Assembly: GCA_021399435.1 (NCBI GenBank)
Contig: JAJTUP010000165.1
Coordinates: forward strand, 1 to 60,054
From: Diaporthe sp. PMI_573
Lineage: Eukaryota; Ascomycota; Sordariomycetes; Diaporthales; Diaporthaceae
Reading direction: 5' to 3'
DNA: 60,054 nucleotides
Part shown: positions 1 through 10,485 of the stretch, piece after piece
How the letters are laid out: each line of letters opens with the position of its first letter
How positions within the stretch are numbered: the first letter of the stretch is position 1
Translations under genes and position numbers: made by a program
The notes under the pieces: model-generated
What the model was told of the DNA's origin: nothing
Database searches by the model: none
Seen by the model: only the letters and a program-made list of their open reading frames with translations

Positions 1-20
1 AAACCGGTAGCGTTGCGGCG

Positions 21-948
21 ATGGCACACGTGCCTGATTATTCGGGTCTCGAGGCGCAATGGCTGACCGACTGTCACAATTGGAACACCAACATTACCGC
101 CACAAATCGTCGCCAACCAGCACTTTACAACCCTCCTGGCTTTCTAAAACTCTTTAATTATGGATACAATACCTATGAGGACCTAAAGGCTGATTTAGAC
201 GAGGCCACGAGGCTACTGTACGGCTTCAAGCTGCGACTGCCCTATCTACACTCAGTACGGCTTAATTTGTGCTAATCAAATGGCCGATAAAGAGGAAGCA
301 GACCTTCCTTTCGAGAAGGTAGACGTTTACAAAGTTTACTGGCTTGACCGTGACCTCTCACTCGAAAACCCGCTTCTCACGGTCCTCTCGCCAAAGAAGG
401 TCACGGCAACTAAGGGGAGACCTCGTAAGACAGCCACATTTGCAGCCAACAAGAAAGGCGTCTTTTAGAGCAGTAGCAGCCGTAGGAAGGCCGTAATAGG
501 CAAGAGGACGACATCAACAACAACCAGTCTGGGCAGTAAGGCTGGCGATAAAACAAGGGCGACAACAGCTTCAATTCAGCGCATTAACTCGGCCTTCAAG
601 CATAATGACTCGACCCTTCAGTCCCTAGATAAAGAAGACAGCCGTAGCGGCGGTAGCCAGCAAGAAGCCGTCCGGCAAAACCAGCAACTAATGGCCGGGC
701 TCACGAGGCAAAGCAACCGCCAGTCTCAAAAGCAAAGAGCCAAAGGCACGGCATCGCCGGCAGCTACACCCTCAAGTTCAAGGCCAACGGCTAAAAAGCA
801 GCGGACGGGGGCACAGAAGACTGTCAACCAGCTACCATGCATAGACCTCACGGCTGGCGACATCGATAGCGACGGCAACGGCGCCAAAGAAACACAGGAC
901 GAGATCGTCGCCGTGATGCCCGGCTTTATTGACTTACTATTCGACTAG
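21..948 (+). pseudogene. Internally deleted MULE transposase gene
   Basis: Two pieces of one transposase gene are joined. The first, 21-275, encodes an N-terminus starting MAHVPDYSGLEAQW; about 47 of its first 63 residues match by eye the N-terminus of the MULE gene at 43.2-44.4 kb on the other strand. The second, 280-948, is in another frame and reads as a C-terminal tail: an AT-hook-like GRPRK motif near 415-430, then a basic Ser/Thr/Gln-rich stretch ending at 948. An in-frame TAG at 466-468 splits it. The FAR1-like zinc finger and the whole DDE catalytic domain expected between the pieces are missing, so this is a deleted, non-autonomous copy. The 5' terminus lies outside the window. The MULE assignment rests on the paralogue, where the catalytic region is recognisable. 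Confidence 0.6.
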
Positions 949-957
949 ATAGGTCAT

Positions 958-996
958 GTAGGCGACGATGTGGGCAATGTGGGCAACGTAGGCAAC
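958..996. repeat. Short 9-bp tandem repeat
   Basis: Units of the form GTRGGCAAY follow one another at 958-966, 970-978, 979-987 and 988-996, just after the MULE tail stop. This is probably replication slippage in the 3' part of the deleted element. Confidence 0.6.
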
Positions 997-1364
997 GTTT
1001 GGGTCTAATAGCGCTTAATTTGGTGCCCTTGAGTGTATAGGAATAGTGGCATGCAGCGGCATGTTAGTCGGTGTAATCACGTTAACTATTTGTATGGCGA
1101 ACCCATAGTGTTTTTAAATTCAGGTACAGGGGGCGGCATGATTAGTCAGAAAAAGGTGCGCGGCATCCGATTTTGGGTGCGCGAATATCCGGATTCATCA
1201 TTTACGTCAGCGTGACGAAATCCACGATTGATGTCAACTCTACTGGATATATAACCTTCACGCTTTGAATTGAGCCAGTGAAGAAAATATAACAAGTCCT
1301 GCTCGTCAAAGATTCCCTAGACGAATTGTATCTAATCTTGTCACGATCCGTCGAACCGACTGTC
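997..1364 (+). promoter_or_regulatory. Upstream region of the dynamin-like gene
   Basis: This intergenic stretch between the MULE remnant and the GTPase gene holds no convincing gene. A perfect inverted repeat CGTCA-GCG-TGACG lies at 1205-1217, resembling paired CREB/ATF half sites. A TATATAA box at 1248-1254 lies about 110 bases before the ATG. Both are plausible promoter elements by pattern only. Confidence 0.35.
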
Positions 1365-3676
1365 ATGGATTCGCTCCGTTCGAAGGGCGAAGCTGGCCTT
1401 CTGGATGCCATTGATCTGCTGAGATGCCAGGGAATCAGCCATTACATATCTCTTCCCCAGCTGATTGTATGTGGTGATCAATCTTCTGGCAAGAGCTCGG
1501 TCTTGGAGGCCATCTCCGGCATTCCCTTCCCGACAAGAGACAACATGTGCACACGATTTGCGACAGAGGTCGTTCTCCGTCGGGCACCCACAACCGGAGT
1601 CTCGGTGGCGATTGTACCAAGCCAGAGCAGGACAGATTCGGAACGCCGGTCCTTGGAGAATTTTCATGAGCCGTTGAAAACTCTCGAGGAATTGCCTCCC
1701 TTGATCGAGAAGGCAAAGGTGGCAATGGGATTGGCGGAGATGACCAAAGCCTTTGCGGAAGATGTTCTTCGGGTTGAGATCTCTGGACCCAAGCGTCCCC
1801 ATCTTACGATTGTCGACCTACCGGGGCTTATACACGCAGAGAACAAATTACAGACGGCCGCAGATGTGAATATGGTACAGGAGATGGTGAGGTCCTACAT
1901 GGCGAACGGGCGCAGCATAATCCTGGCCGTGGTTTCAGCCAAAAACGACTACCCCAACCAAATCGTCCTGAAAATGGCTAGGGATGTTGACAGGCGGGGA
2001 CACAGAACTCTAGGGATCATCACGAAACCAGACACGCTCCCTGCCGGATCCGAGAGTGAGGGGTCCTTCGCAAATCTGGCGCGGAACCAGGACATCGAAT
2101 TTCGCCTCGGATGGCATGTTCTTCGGAACAGGGACTACGACAACAGAGACACCTCGTTATCGACGCGGGATGTCATAGAGATGGACTTTTTTTCGAAGGG
2201 GATCTGGGGAGAGTTTCCGAGGTCTGCAGTTGGGATCGACGCTCTGAGGACACGACTGAGTCGGGTTCTATTGAACCAGATTCGAAACGAGTTACCCGAT
2301 CTGGTTGAAGAGATACAACTATCCATCCAAAAAACGAGAGCTAGGCTTGAGCGGCTCGGTACTCAGCGACGTACGCTTGACGAGCAGCGCGCATTTCTCC
2401 TCAAATTCAGCCACTCGTTTCATCTCCTCGTCAAAGCTGCGACTGATGGGACATACGGCGACAGTTTCTTCGGAGGCTGCAAAACGAAGGAGGGCTATAG
2501 CAGGCGGCTGCGTGCGGTGATTCAGAATCTTCATCTTGAATACGCGGCGAATATGCGTGCCCACGGACATCAGAGGCATTTCGTTGATGATCAGCAGGCA
2601 GATTCTCTGGGCAACCCGGAACTAGGGACGCAGCCGGAGGTCGTTTCCCGGAGTCGTTTTCTAGGGGATATTTCGGATGCTCTGAAGTGGGCGCGGGGCC
2701 GTGAGTTGCCTGGGATGTACAACCCATTGATAGTGGGAGATCTCTTCTTTGAGCAGGCAGAGCCGTGGGAAAAGCTGACAGAGCGCCATCTGAGGAAAGT
2801 GTTGGATATAACGCGGGCATTCTTGGATATGGCGGTGTCGCATCTCACAGACGACGTTACTGCGGGGGCCATTCTCGACAATGTGGTCGGTCCCGAAATG
2901 GACAAGAGATGGACGGAGCTAGAAGCCAAGCTTCAGGAGCTCATCACGCCGTATCAGAAAGGGCATCCTATCACGTACAACCACTACTTCACCGAAACGA
3001 TCCAGAACGTACGGCATCGCCGGATGGAAGAAGAGGTGTTCCGAAGATTATCAGCATTATATGGCGTTCAGCAGATCACATCACTGGAAGAACTTCCAGC
3101 GCGGAAGGTGAAAATCACCAACCTCGAAACGGCCTTGTCGCGGCGAAACGAAACCGACATGAACTTCTACGCTAGCTCGGAAATTTTAGATTGTATGATG
3201 GCGTTCTATAAGGTAAGCCAGGGAGATACTTCCCCGAAAGGTATTACTAATCGGGCAATTCAGGTGGCTTTGAAGAGCTTGGTTGATAATGTCGCAATCT
3301 ACGCGGTCGAGTTACTCCTTGTCCAGAAGCTGCAAGAGTTGCTATCCCCATCAATGATCATGGAGATGGACGCCGAGCTATTACAAAGGATTGCAGCTGA
3401 GTCGCCAAGTGCCGCTGCTCAACGAGAGCAATTATCTCGAAAGCTTGAAGTTCTCATGACTGGAATGGAGACTTGCCGTCGGTATGCTAACCAGAGTGCT
3501 CGGAGTAAGTCGCTTTTCCTATAGTAAACATTTGGAGCGCCGGTAGTGAAGGGTTAGGTTTTCCATACTCTACTAACTATCTAGGAGCGTCTACTTGGGA
3601 CGACTCGAGTTCAGACGACAAATCCATCCCCGACGCTTCCATGGTCTGTGACCCCGAACCGAGTACAGCTGACTGA
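1365..3676 (+). CDS. Dynamin-family GTPase
   Basis: The product is a large GTPase of the fungal dynamin-like (Mx/Vps1-related) group, whose relatives self-assemble and remodel membranes by GTP hydrolysis. Seen in the sequence: P-loop GDQSSGKSS near residue 36, a switch Thr in the MCTRFATE segment, DLPG near residue 150 and TKPD near residue 222. A middle/stalk region and a C-terminal GTPase-effector segment (LVDNVAIYAVELLLVQKLQ onward) follow. No pleckstrin or transmembrane segment is visible, as in fungal Mx-type members. The ATG at 1365 is preferred over the upstream in-frame TTG at 1326. An 80-base intron is likely at 3505-3584 (donor GTAAGT, branch CTAAC, acceptor CTAG), giving a short Ser/Asp-rich tail and a TGA at 3674-3676. 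Without splicing the frame ends at 3524. The branch-to-acceptor distance is short, so the acceptor is less certain. No inactivating change is seen. Confidence 0.9.
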
Positions 3677-4063
3677 GCTGATGTATGCTAGCACGATCGC
3701 AGGTCGGTCGAGGACGGAGTGCCGATTCCCAGCGTTACAGAAGCTGCTCAGTCAAATGCTGGTGACTGGTCTATAAAACATGGACCCGATGTTTTGACTG
3801 AAACAATGCTAAAGTCTTTATCGAAGAAGAAAAAGAAGAAGAGAGATGGCGAGTTTAGTGGAGCACGTGAGAAAATGGAGCTTGCCCCGCCCGATGGATA
3901 GAACGGAAAGGCCGTTTAAGTGATCTGCGTGACTCGGGACGATAAGACAGACGAGAAAAAGAAAGCTTCTTGGGGATTTGATTACTGTACCGGATAGGCA
4001 GAGATTGAAGCAAATTGCAAATAGTGTATCGTTACGGAAAACGCCAATGGTAGGTCTCCTACC
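3677..4063. other. Intergenic, no supported gene
   Basis: This follows the dynamin gene. A Lys-rich reading frame at 3719-3901 comes from an AAG/AAA run near 3825-3845 and has no recognisable domain. Nothing else is identified. Confidence 0.5.
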
Positions 4064-4656
4064 TTACGGTGGGACTCCGTTCTCGTAGTGGGGTTTCGGC
4101 AATACTGTTTCAAATTCCTATTAACTATCGGTTAGCTTGTGCCTTGCAGAGGTGAGAATTTTCTTACCTTTATTAAAGCCAAGACTCGGACAATGGCATC
4201 CGGACCACCCAGCCCCTCAAACCGGCCGGTCTTGGTCCTGTTGGTCACGAGTCCCTTCACGACTCGAACCAGCTGCGGAGCGCTGGACGCCATATCTTCA
4301 TTGGTAACTTCCTCATTCTGTACTTGCGCAATGATAATTTGGAGCCATTGCTCAATACCAGACCACTGAAGAACATGACCGCCCTGCGTATATGTCTGAG
4401 TGCCTCGTAATTTTTTAATTTTTTTTGGATAACTCATAAGAGTATCTCGATCCCTTACGCCTAGGTATAAGCTTTCCAAGTTGCCTGTATTGACGTCAGT
4501 GTAGCTGGATGGACATTCCAGGTTGTGGCGGCGAATGCGTCTTGCTCGAAATCCAGCAGGCGACGTTTGATTACCTTTGGGGAAGCACGGAATCCCGGTT
4601 TTGTCGCGACAAGATATTATTGAGGGTGTAGCGAAATTCGATTGCCTGGGGCGTTT
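4064..4656 (-). CDS. Possible hypothetical gene fragment with one intron
   Basis: A minus-strand frame stays open for 163 codons from 4656 down to a GTAAGA donor at 4167. A possible 62-base intron (4106-4167, branch GCTAAC, acceptor ACAG) leads to a 14-codon last exon ending in TAA at 4064-4066. The middle of the protein (TQGGHVLQWSGIEQWL and onward) looks protein-like, but I recognise no domain. There is no ATG near the start of the open stretch: it is bounded upstream by an in-frame TAA at 4657-4659, and the first internal Met is near 4435. It is therefore either a 3' part of a larger gene or a degraded remnant. It converges on the dynamin gene. Confidence 0.3.
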
Positions 4657-4829
4657 TTAGAGCATTGCCGCTAGCCGCAATCTAAGGAAAGGGACAGGGG
4701 CACTAGAAGCGGGCGAGAAGTATAGGGTGAAGGGCCTTGAATTATGGCGTGGGCCTACCTGAATCTTTGACTATGATGATATCTCCAAACAAGTAATCTC
4801 GGTTTTAGTATACGAGCTGATTCTATATG

Positions 4830-5215
4830 CTACCCCTAGATCCCAGCTCTATGCTATATAATTCCACCCTTAGACACTACACCTAGATTCTAGCCATACC
4901 TAGATCCCAACTATACCTAGATTCTAACTACATCTAGATTCCAGCTCTAGGCCACACATAAATCCCACCCGCAGATACCACCCTTAGATTCCAGCCACAC
5001 CCAGATCTAATTACACCCAGATTCCAGCTCTAGGCCACACATAAATTCCACCTGTAGATACCACCCCTAGATTCTAACTCTAGGCCACACACAAATCCCA
5101 CATCCAGATCCCACTATACCTAGATCCAACTACACCTAGATACTAGCTCTAGGCTACATACTAATCTCACGCCTAGATCCTACTGCTAGTGCCAGCTCCT
5201 AGACTGTATATTATA
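4830..5215. repeat. Degenerate minisatellite
   Basis: A motif close to CCTAGATYCCA recurs many times, often followed by CTCTAGGCCACACATAAATCCCAC, giving a higher-order unit of roughly 60-70 bases. Differences between units are mostly C/T and A/G, as expected for a tandem array exposed to RIP. No coding potential is seen. Confidence 0.65.
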
Positions 5216-6046
5216 CCCAGAATACAGTGACATTTCTAATACCCGAGCATCTTTAATAATCCAGATTATATTGAATAGATTGAGCTGATATTTTATATTA
5301 TAAGCCGCAAGCTAACTAGACCTAAGAAAAATATAAAGCTATAGAATTAATTTATAATAGAAAGACTCTGCCTGATTTATATAGCTGAAAATATATATAT
5401 ATTAAGGGAGTAGTTTAATCTGGCTACGGCATTCGTTATATTAGCAAGATAAATATAGATATGTATGAGCTGGTAAAGATATATGCTTATAATTCTGGTT
5501 GTTACTATATTTAAGATTTAGTTGTCTGTTTTCTTAAAATCCTTACTTTATGATAGTTAGCTTATTAAATATTTGAAGGATAGAGGAATATATATTATTG
5601 ACTCAGCCGTATTTAAATAGACTAATATAAATAGTGGTAATGCTTCAGCTAAAATACTCTATCTTTTACTAAATTATTTTCGGCCTTTTCTTATCTTAAG
5701 CCTTAACTTGTTTATATTAGAATGTACTTTTTAGGCGCTTATATATATATCCATAGCAACATAATCATCCCAGTAGTAAGGTTCGCGGTATATTCGCCCA
5801 ATAACTCTATCAGTCTTTATAATAGCTTCTAATAAACTAAAGAGCTATATTAAATAAATATAGGCAAGCCGGTATAGAATATCAGTGCCTTGTCTATAGA
5901 TAACACGCGAGAAGGCATTACAGCATCCGGAGATATAACCAGACGAGCCAGATAAGTTAGATCACGAGAATTCTGGTAATGAAGCTAGCAATAAAGCTGG
6001 CAACCTACCTAGCAACAATAAGGAGCCCATTACAAGAGACTATGTA
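5216..6046. other. AT-rich degenerate sequence
   Basis: This is AT- and TpA-rich sequence without open frames, leading into a transposase tail at 6047. It is probably the eroded body of the same DNA transposon, but no domain is readable. Confidence 0.4.
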
Positions 6047-6253
6047 ATGAGTTTAGTCCCCAGAAACAACCGCCCGGCTAGATACAAAGCCAAGAAGGTT
6101 GCCGACAAGATAGATAGTCTATGCTCTCGGATCGCCATCCTCGAGAGGGAAAATGCGGGCTTTAAAGCTAAAAAAGGAAAGTCCGAGAAAAGACAACTCG
6201 CCGAAGGGCTATACCCAACCCTAACGCGAAATTTACGACTATATTTGAGATAG
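6047..6253 (+). pseudogene. C-terminal remnant of a DNA transposase
   Basis: The short frame encodes a basic segment (NNRPARYKAKKV) followed by a coiled-coil-like stretch SRIAILERENAGFKA and a Lys-rich end. This arrangement is common at the C-terminus of fungal pogo/Fot-type DDE transposases. No catalytic residues remain and the flanks are AT-rich. It could be a chance frame, but the heptad-like Leu/Ile pattern and the context favour a transposon tail. Confidence 0.35.
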
Positions 6254-7640
6254 GCCAGAAAGACTTTACCGTAGAAGCGCTTGAAGAACTTCTACAGCCT
6301 TAGAAATGCTGTAAAGTTGCTGTAGTTAAGGTTAAAGTCAAGCCAGAAGAAGTTAATGATAAAGCATCCGAGGCTGAGGTTGAGCTTTAGAGAACTGGGC
6401 GAGGAGGCCGTTAAATCTGATGCCCGGCTGGATACAGTGATTGAGTGACTTCGCACGATTATTTTGATACTATTTGCAGACGAGCATTATTAGAATTTAA
6501 TTGGTTGTGGCTGTCTATGGCCCCTAATGGTGGGTGAACATGGGTGGGGCTCGGTGTACTTGGTTGTACTTGGCTGCAAGTGAAGATTGTCTGTCTATCC
6601 TTAATTGGGCTAGTCTCATCATACCTCATACCCCCGATTTGTGTATCAATCACAACCAGGTAAGCAGTCTCCCTTGCCGCTGGCAAATCCAATGCGCTTT
6701 GACCATGGCTTGCTTCTTTTCAAGACTTGCAAGTCTTAAAAAGCCCACTGTCAACCATCAACCTTACCGACAACACTCTCTCCCCTCGTCCTCGTTTGTC
6801 CCCTTGTCCTCGTTTGGTCACAAACAACACAAATAAGCACAGATAAGCACAGACAAGCACACATTACATTACATCACGTCTTTACCAAGGTTAAACCAGA
6901 CATACTAACATTATAAGACTCCTACAGGTTAAATTCAGGCTTACTCACCTGGCCCTGCAGGCAGCCAGATCACTCGACTTGTTTAGCATAAAGAACAATA
7001 CTGCCAACATGAGTAATAACGAGGGCACTATGCCCATCTTCAGTAGTGAGTGTATACATTTACCTCTTTGTTTTTTAAACCCAAGGGCCTGCTTGACTAA
7101 TGCAGGGCAATTGGTTGGCACTATACAGATAATTCTATCGGCATTTGTGTCTGCTACCGCAACTGGGTCGTCTAGATTGGAGCCATCCTCTCCGACTATA
7201 TTACTGTATACTAGCTGCTCTTAGGCCTTTGCATCCTTACCATGGGCTTGTTTATTGTATATGTCTTGGGCTCTAAGGCCCTTGCTTCCAGCCCCATCTT
7301 TGTCACCATCCTTGTGTTTGCTGCCATTATCGTCATGTCTGCCGCTATTAGCAGCAGCGCGGTTATGGCCATGCCTAAAGGCGACTGTTGTGTGCCTACT
7401 TCTGAGTCTCTCTAGGCTGTACAAGCAAACAGTATGTTTCTTTGCCCCCTGCCCACTGCCCTGTTCTCCTGACTAATATTAAATATGGACTAGCCACGAA
7501 ACCCTACTGACTAACCAATGAGGAGCAAATCGAGCAAATCAAGCACATACACCCCCCCCCCCTGTCTCTGGTACCTTTTGAGCAAGGCGTTTGGTTGGCA
7601 TTTCAAGCAAGGCGTTTGGTTGGTTTATTAGTCTAGTTAA
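6254..7640. other. Mixed-composition spacer with short repeats
   Basis: No gene is supported. Composition is closer to normal than in the blocks on either side. An 11-base C run lies at 7552-7562. An 18-base sequence beginning AGCAAGGCGTTTGG occurs twice, at 7581-7598 and 7606-7623. Reading frames near 6534-6836 and 7221-7476 have no recognisable domain. This could be a lightly mutated repeat of unknown type. Confidence 0.4.
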
Positions 7641-9248
7641 TTAATTATGACGGCATAGTATACAGTATTGCAAGGAGTATAGATTTATACTACTTGTAGC
7701 AAGTAGGCGGGCACTAGCTCCTACTGCTACAATTGATGCTAATGCTTCTTGTACTAGTACTCCTAGATCGGAACTTTTGTAAAGGCAGGTTGCGTTAACT
7801 GTAGCTTGATCCGGCGCCTATCCTCCTTTAGGGGGCTGAGAGAGGAGAGACTCGCCGCTTAGGTCCTGGCTGGAACTATTGTAAAGTCAACCTAAATTTA
7901 GGATCTTGTTACTTTAAAGCAGAAACTAATTGCATGGCCGATATTGAGATCAGAGCAGATGAATGTCAGAAATGGCAATATATTCTCTCCTATTAATGTG
8001 CTTACAGACTGAACCCTTAACGTATAAGTGCCTATCTACGCCTTTTATAGGTATTTAAAGCTTAATAGTCTTGGACCGCATTAGTCTATCCATGCCCCCA
8101 GGGTACTACAATACTAGGTCTATTCGGCCGGCAAAAGATTTAAACTATCTTAGGTATTATTTTTCTGCTTTTCTATCTTTTTATATTAGCTACCTCCTGC
8201 CTTGACTAACTCCTGGGGGCCAATACTGCGATTAGCTAATAGTGGGTTAATTTTACTATCTTTGTGACTAGTTAAAGATACTTTCTGTAATTCTCGGTAG
8301 AGGACTATATACTAGTAGAAGAAGACAAGATTGAAGAGAATAGTAATGTTGCCTAGTATAAACTTGGCCGGGTTTAACGATATAGCTAACTAGTCTCTAG
8401 TACTGGCAGAGTCTAAGAAAAGCTGCGCTAGAAATAGAATTCCTCCCGTAAGGTCTAGGCTAAACTATAAGATGCTTATACCTATAGTTGACTTGCATTA
8501 AAAATTTAGCACGGCCTGTAGAGTATACTTTACAAGAGTAAGGAAGGATTTAATATTGCCTAGGACAAATATCTATAGTAGGGGTAAAATAGGTTAGTTT
8601 ATAGGCTTAAATAATTAATACATTAAGTAAACCTAAGAGCTATAGCTGTGGCTCTATATGTAGATAAAAACGTGTAATTCCTAAGGTACTATCTCTGACT
8701 TATAATATCTAGCCACAACTAGCTTATAGAGTCTGGCTTTATAAAAACGGCGAAAACCGTTAGAATAATAGCGGTATTGTAGCACTAGAACAGACTAAGG
8801 CCTACGTGGCTAAGTCTTAGATCCTTAATTAGTATAAACTTCTAGAGTGTAGGATAGAACTAAGAATAGATAATTACTACAAGAATCGCGCCATAGGATA
8901 TATATATAATGTCGTTAAGCTAGACCGTCGGCTCCGGATAGCTGGGATAGCATTCTGTATACTTATATTATATAGTTGGCCATAAATATAGGGTAATGTT
9001 ATAAATAGTATAAGAGGCTATGCTAAGGATGTTAAGAAAGGCAAAGTTAATAGAAAAGCCTAGCGTTATCTTATAGCGGATATTAAAAATAAGCTATAAG
9101 TAAAATAAGCTAGCCTAGTAAAGTATGTAGCTCTAGCCTAGAAGGCCGGAAATGACTTAGACTAAGGTTGAGGCTATCCTGTTTAAAGCCGAGATGTATT
9201 AAAGGTGTGTATTTGCAAGCGAGTTTGGTTGTCGATAAGAATCAAGGT
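7641..9248. other. RIP-like AT-rich block, unidentified
   Basis: This is TA-rich sequence with frequent stops in all frames. The stretch 8850-9180 reads on the plus strand as a protein-like but stop-broken sequence that I cannot place. It ends abruptly at 9249, where copia-1 LTR homology begins inside the LTR. Confidence 0.4.
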
Positions 9249-9501
9249 CTTCTGGCTGGCTGGCTGCGGATGGCTGCTTAGTCATCCCAGGCAGCCACTC
9301 GGCAGCAAGGACGCTTGGACCAACTACTGGCCCGTGCACACCTTAGATTAGTCAGCCTTCTGGCTGTACCCTACTTAGGCGCTTCGCCACCCACAAAGGG
9401 GTTAGCCAGAAGCAACATACAACAGATCTACTAAATTAAAGCTATTTGTTAGCCACTTCGGTAACCTCTTCGAGTATACTCGATTATATGCCTAACCAAC
9501 A
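9249..9501 (+). repeat. Truncated 5' LTR of copia-1
   Basis: This 253-bp segment matches the last 253 bp of the 328-bp 3' LTR at 16754-17081 and ends in CCTAACCAACA. A short way downstream (near 9516) is TTGGCAATCCC, which may be the primer binding site. It is far less mutated than the 3' LTR, keeping most CpA and TpG dinucleotides. Confidence 0.85.
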
Positions 9502-9975
9502 CTAATTAGTAATTACTTGGCAATCCCTAACAGAAAGGAAGAAAGAGACAGATTACTATTGCCATTACTACGGTTTTTAAGCCATTTTAAGTAACAATAT
9601 CTATACTAAGATTATTACCAGGCTAGCATACCAACATTTAATATATTCCCTACTAACTAGCGATAATTAGTCTTTAGATAACCCGATTTCTCCCGATAAA
9701 GGAAGGATTTAGGACCCATTAATATGCTTTATTGCACAAGAAAACACCATTAAGATTATTACAAATATCTATTATAACGATTATATCGACAAAAGCCCTC
9801 AAAAGCACTATTTTAAGGCCATACTGCCTATTTACACTGCTAAGAATCTGATTAAGCAAACATATAAATCGACAAAAGCCCTTAGAAACGCTCTTTTCAA
9901 GGCCAAAAGAACCCTCTACTAATTATTTAACAATTACCCTACCCCTCTAAACGTTACCATAATATAAACAGTAAT

Positions 9976-10485
9976 CTGAAGGTTAATGGATTGAATGGTC
10001 AGGTAGCAGTAGGGTGCACTGGAGGTCTTGGTGGGACGCTTGAGAGTGGTTTGGACAACTTTGTATTGAATTCGAGTGGGCTTCTGTCAGCCCTCCTCAC
10101 ACACCCTCCGACATCGTCTCAACCCTAGGCACGCATGGGTTGGCTCTAGTGCAGGAATGGCAAGGCCGGAAAATTCGGCCCCTAGACCCACTATCTTTGG
10201 CTTTAAACAGCCAGCTAACCCTAACCCTGACAGTAACCAAACTAAATACAGATAAACTTCAGAAATCAGGCTATCTAATAAACTAGGTTACATGCTTTTT
10301 GGGTAAGAAATAAGGGCAATACAGAGGTACGAAGTTAGGGTCTTAAAACAGCCCAAAAAATCGGCTCACGGCCACCAAACTCATCTGCCGGCGTGCACGC
10401 CCCATAGGCACTTAGACAAAATCCAGTGCCAAGTCTAGGGTAACTCCTTGCGTGCAGCGCCCACACAAGCGTTTCCGTTTAACAA
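9976..10485 (-). mobile_element. Family A repeat, copy A1
   Basis: This is a 510-bp element, minus relative to the TTGTTAAACGG-first orientation. Flanks GTAAT (9971-9975) and GTAAC (10486-10490) form a 5-bp target duplication with one transition. The homologous position in copia-2 (37266-37270, reverse strand GTAAC) is an uninterrupted empty site. No coding potential is seen. Confidence 0.85.

Noticed and set aside
1326..1364. Upstream TTG start adding 13 residues to the dynamin-like protein
   Set aside because: Nuclear fungal genes normally start at ATG, and the ATG at 1365 directly precedes a typical dynamin N-terminus.
1341..2929. Several antisense and off-frame frames over the dynamin gene (for example 1341-1802, 2431-2820, 2591-2929)
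   Set aside because: They overlap a clear GTPase coding frame and have no recognisable motifs.
3719..3901. Lys-rich 60-codon frame
   Set aside because: It is driven by an A-rich run and has no domain; it is likely 3' flank of the dynamin gene.
4830..5215. CRISPR-like array
   Set aside because: The units are degenerate, spacers are not unique and the genome is eukaryotic; it is a minisatellite.
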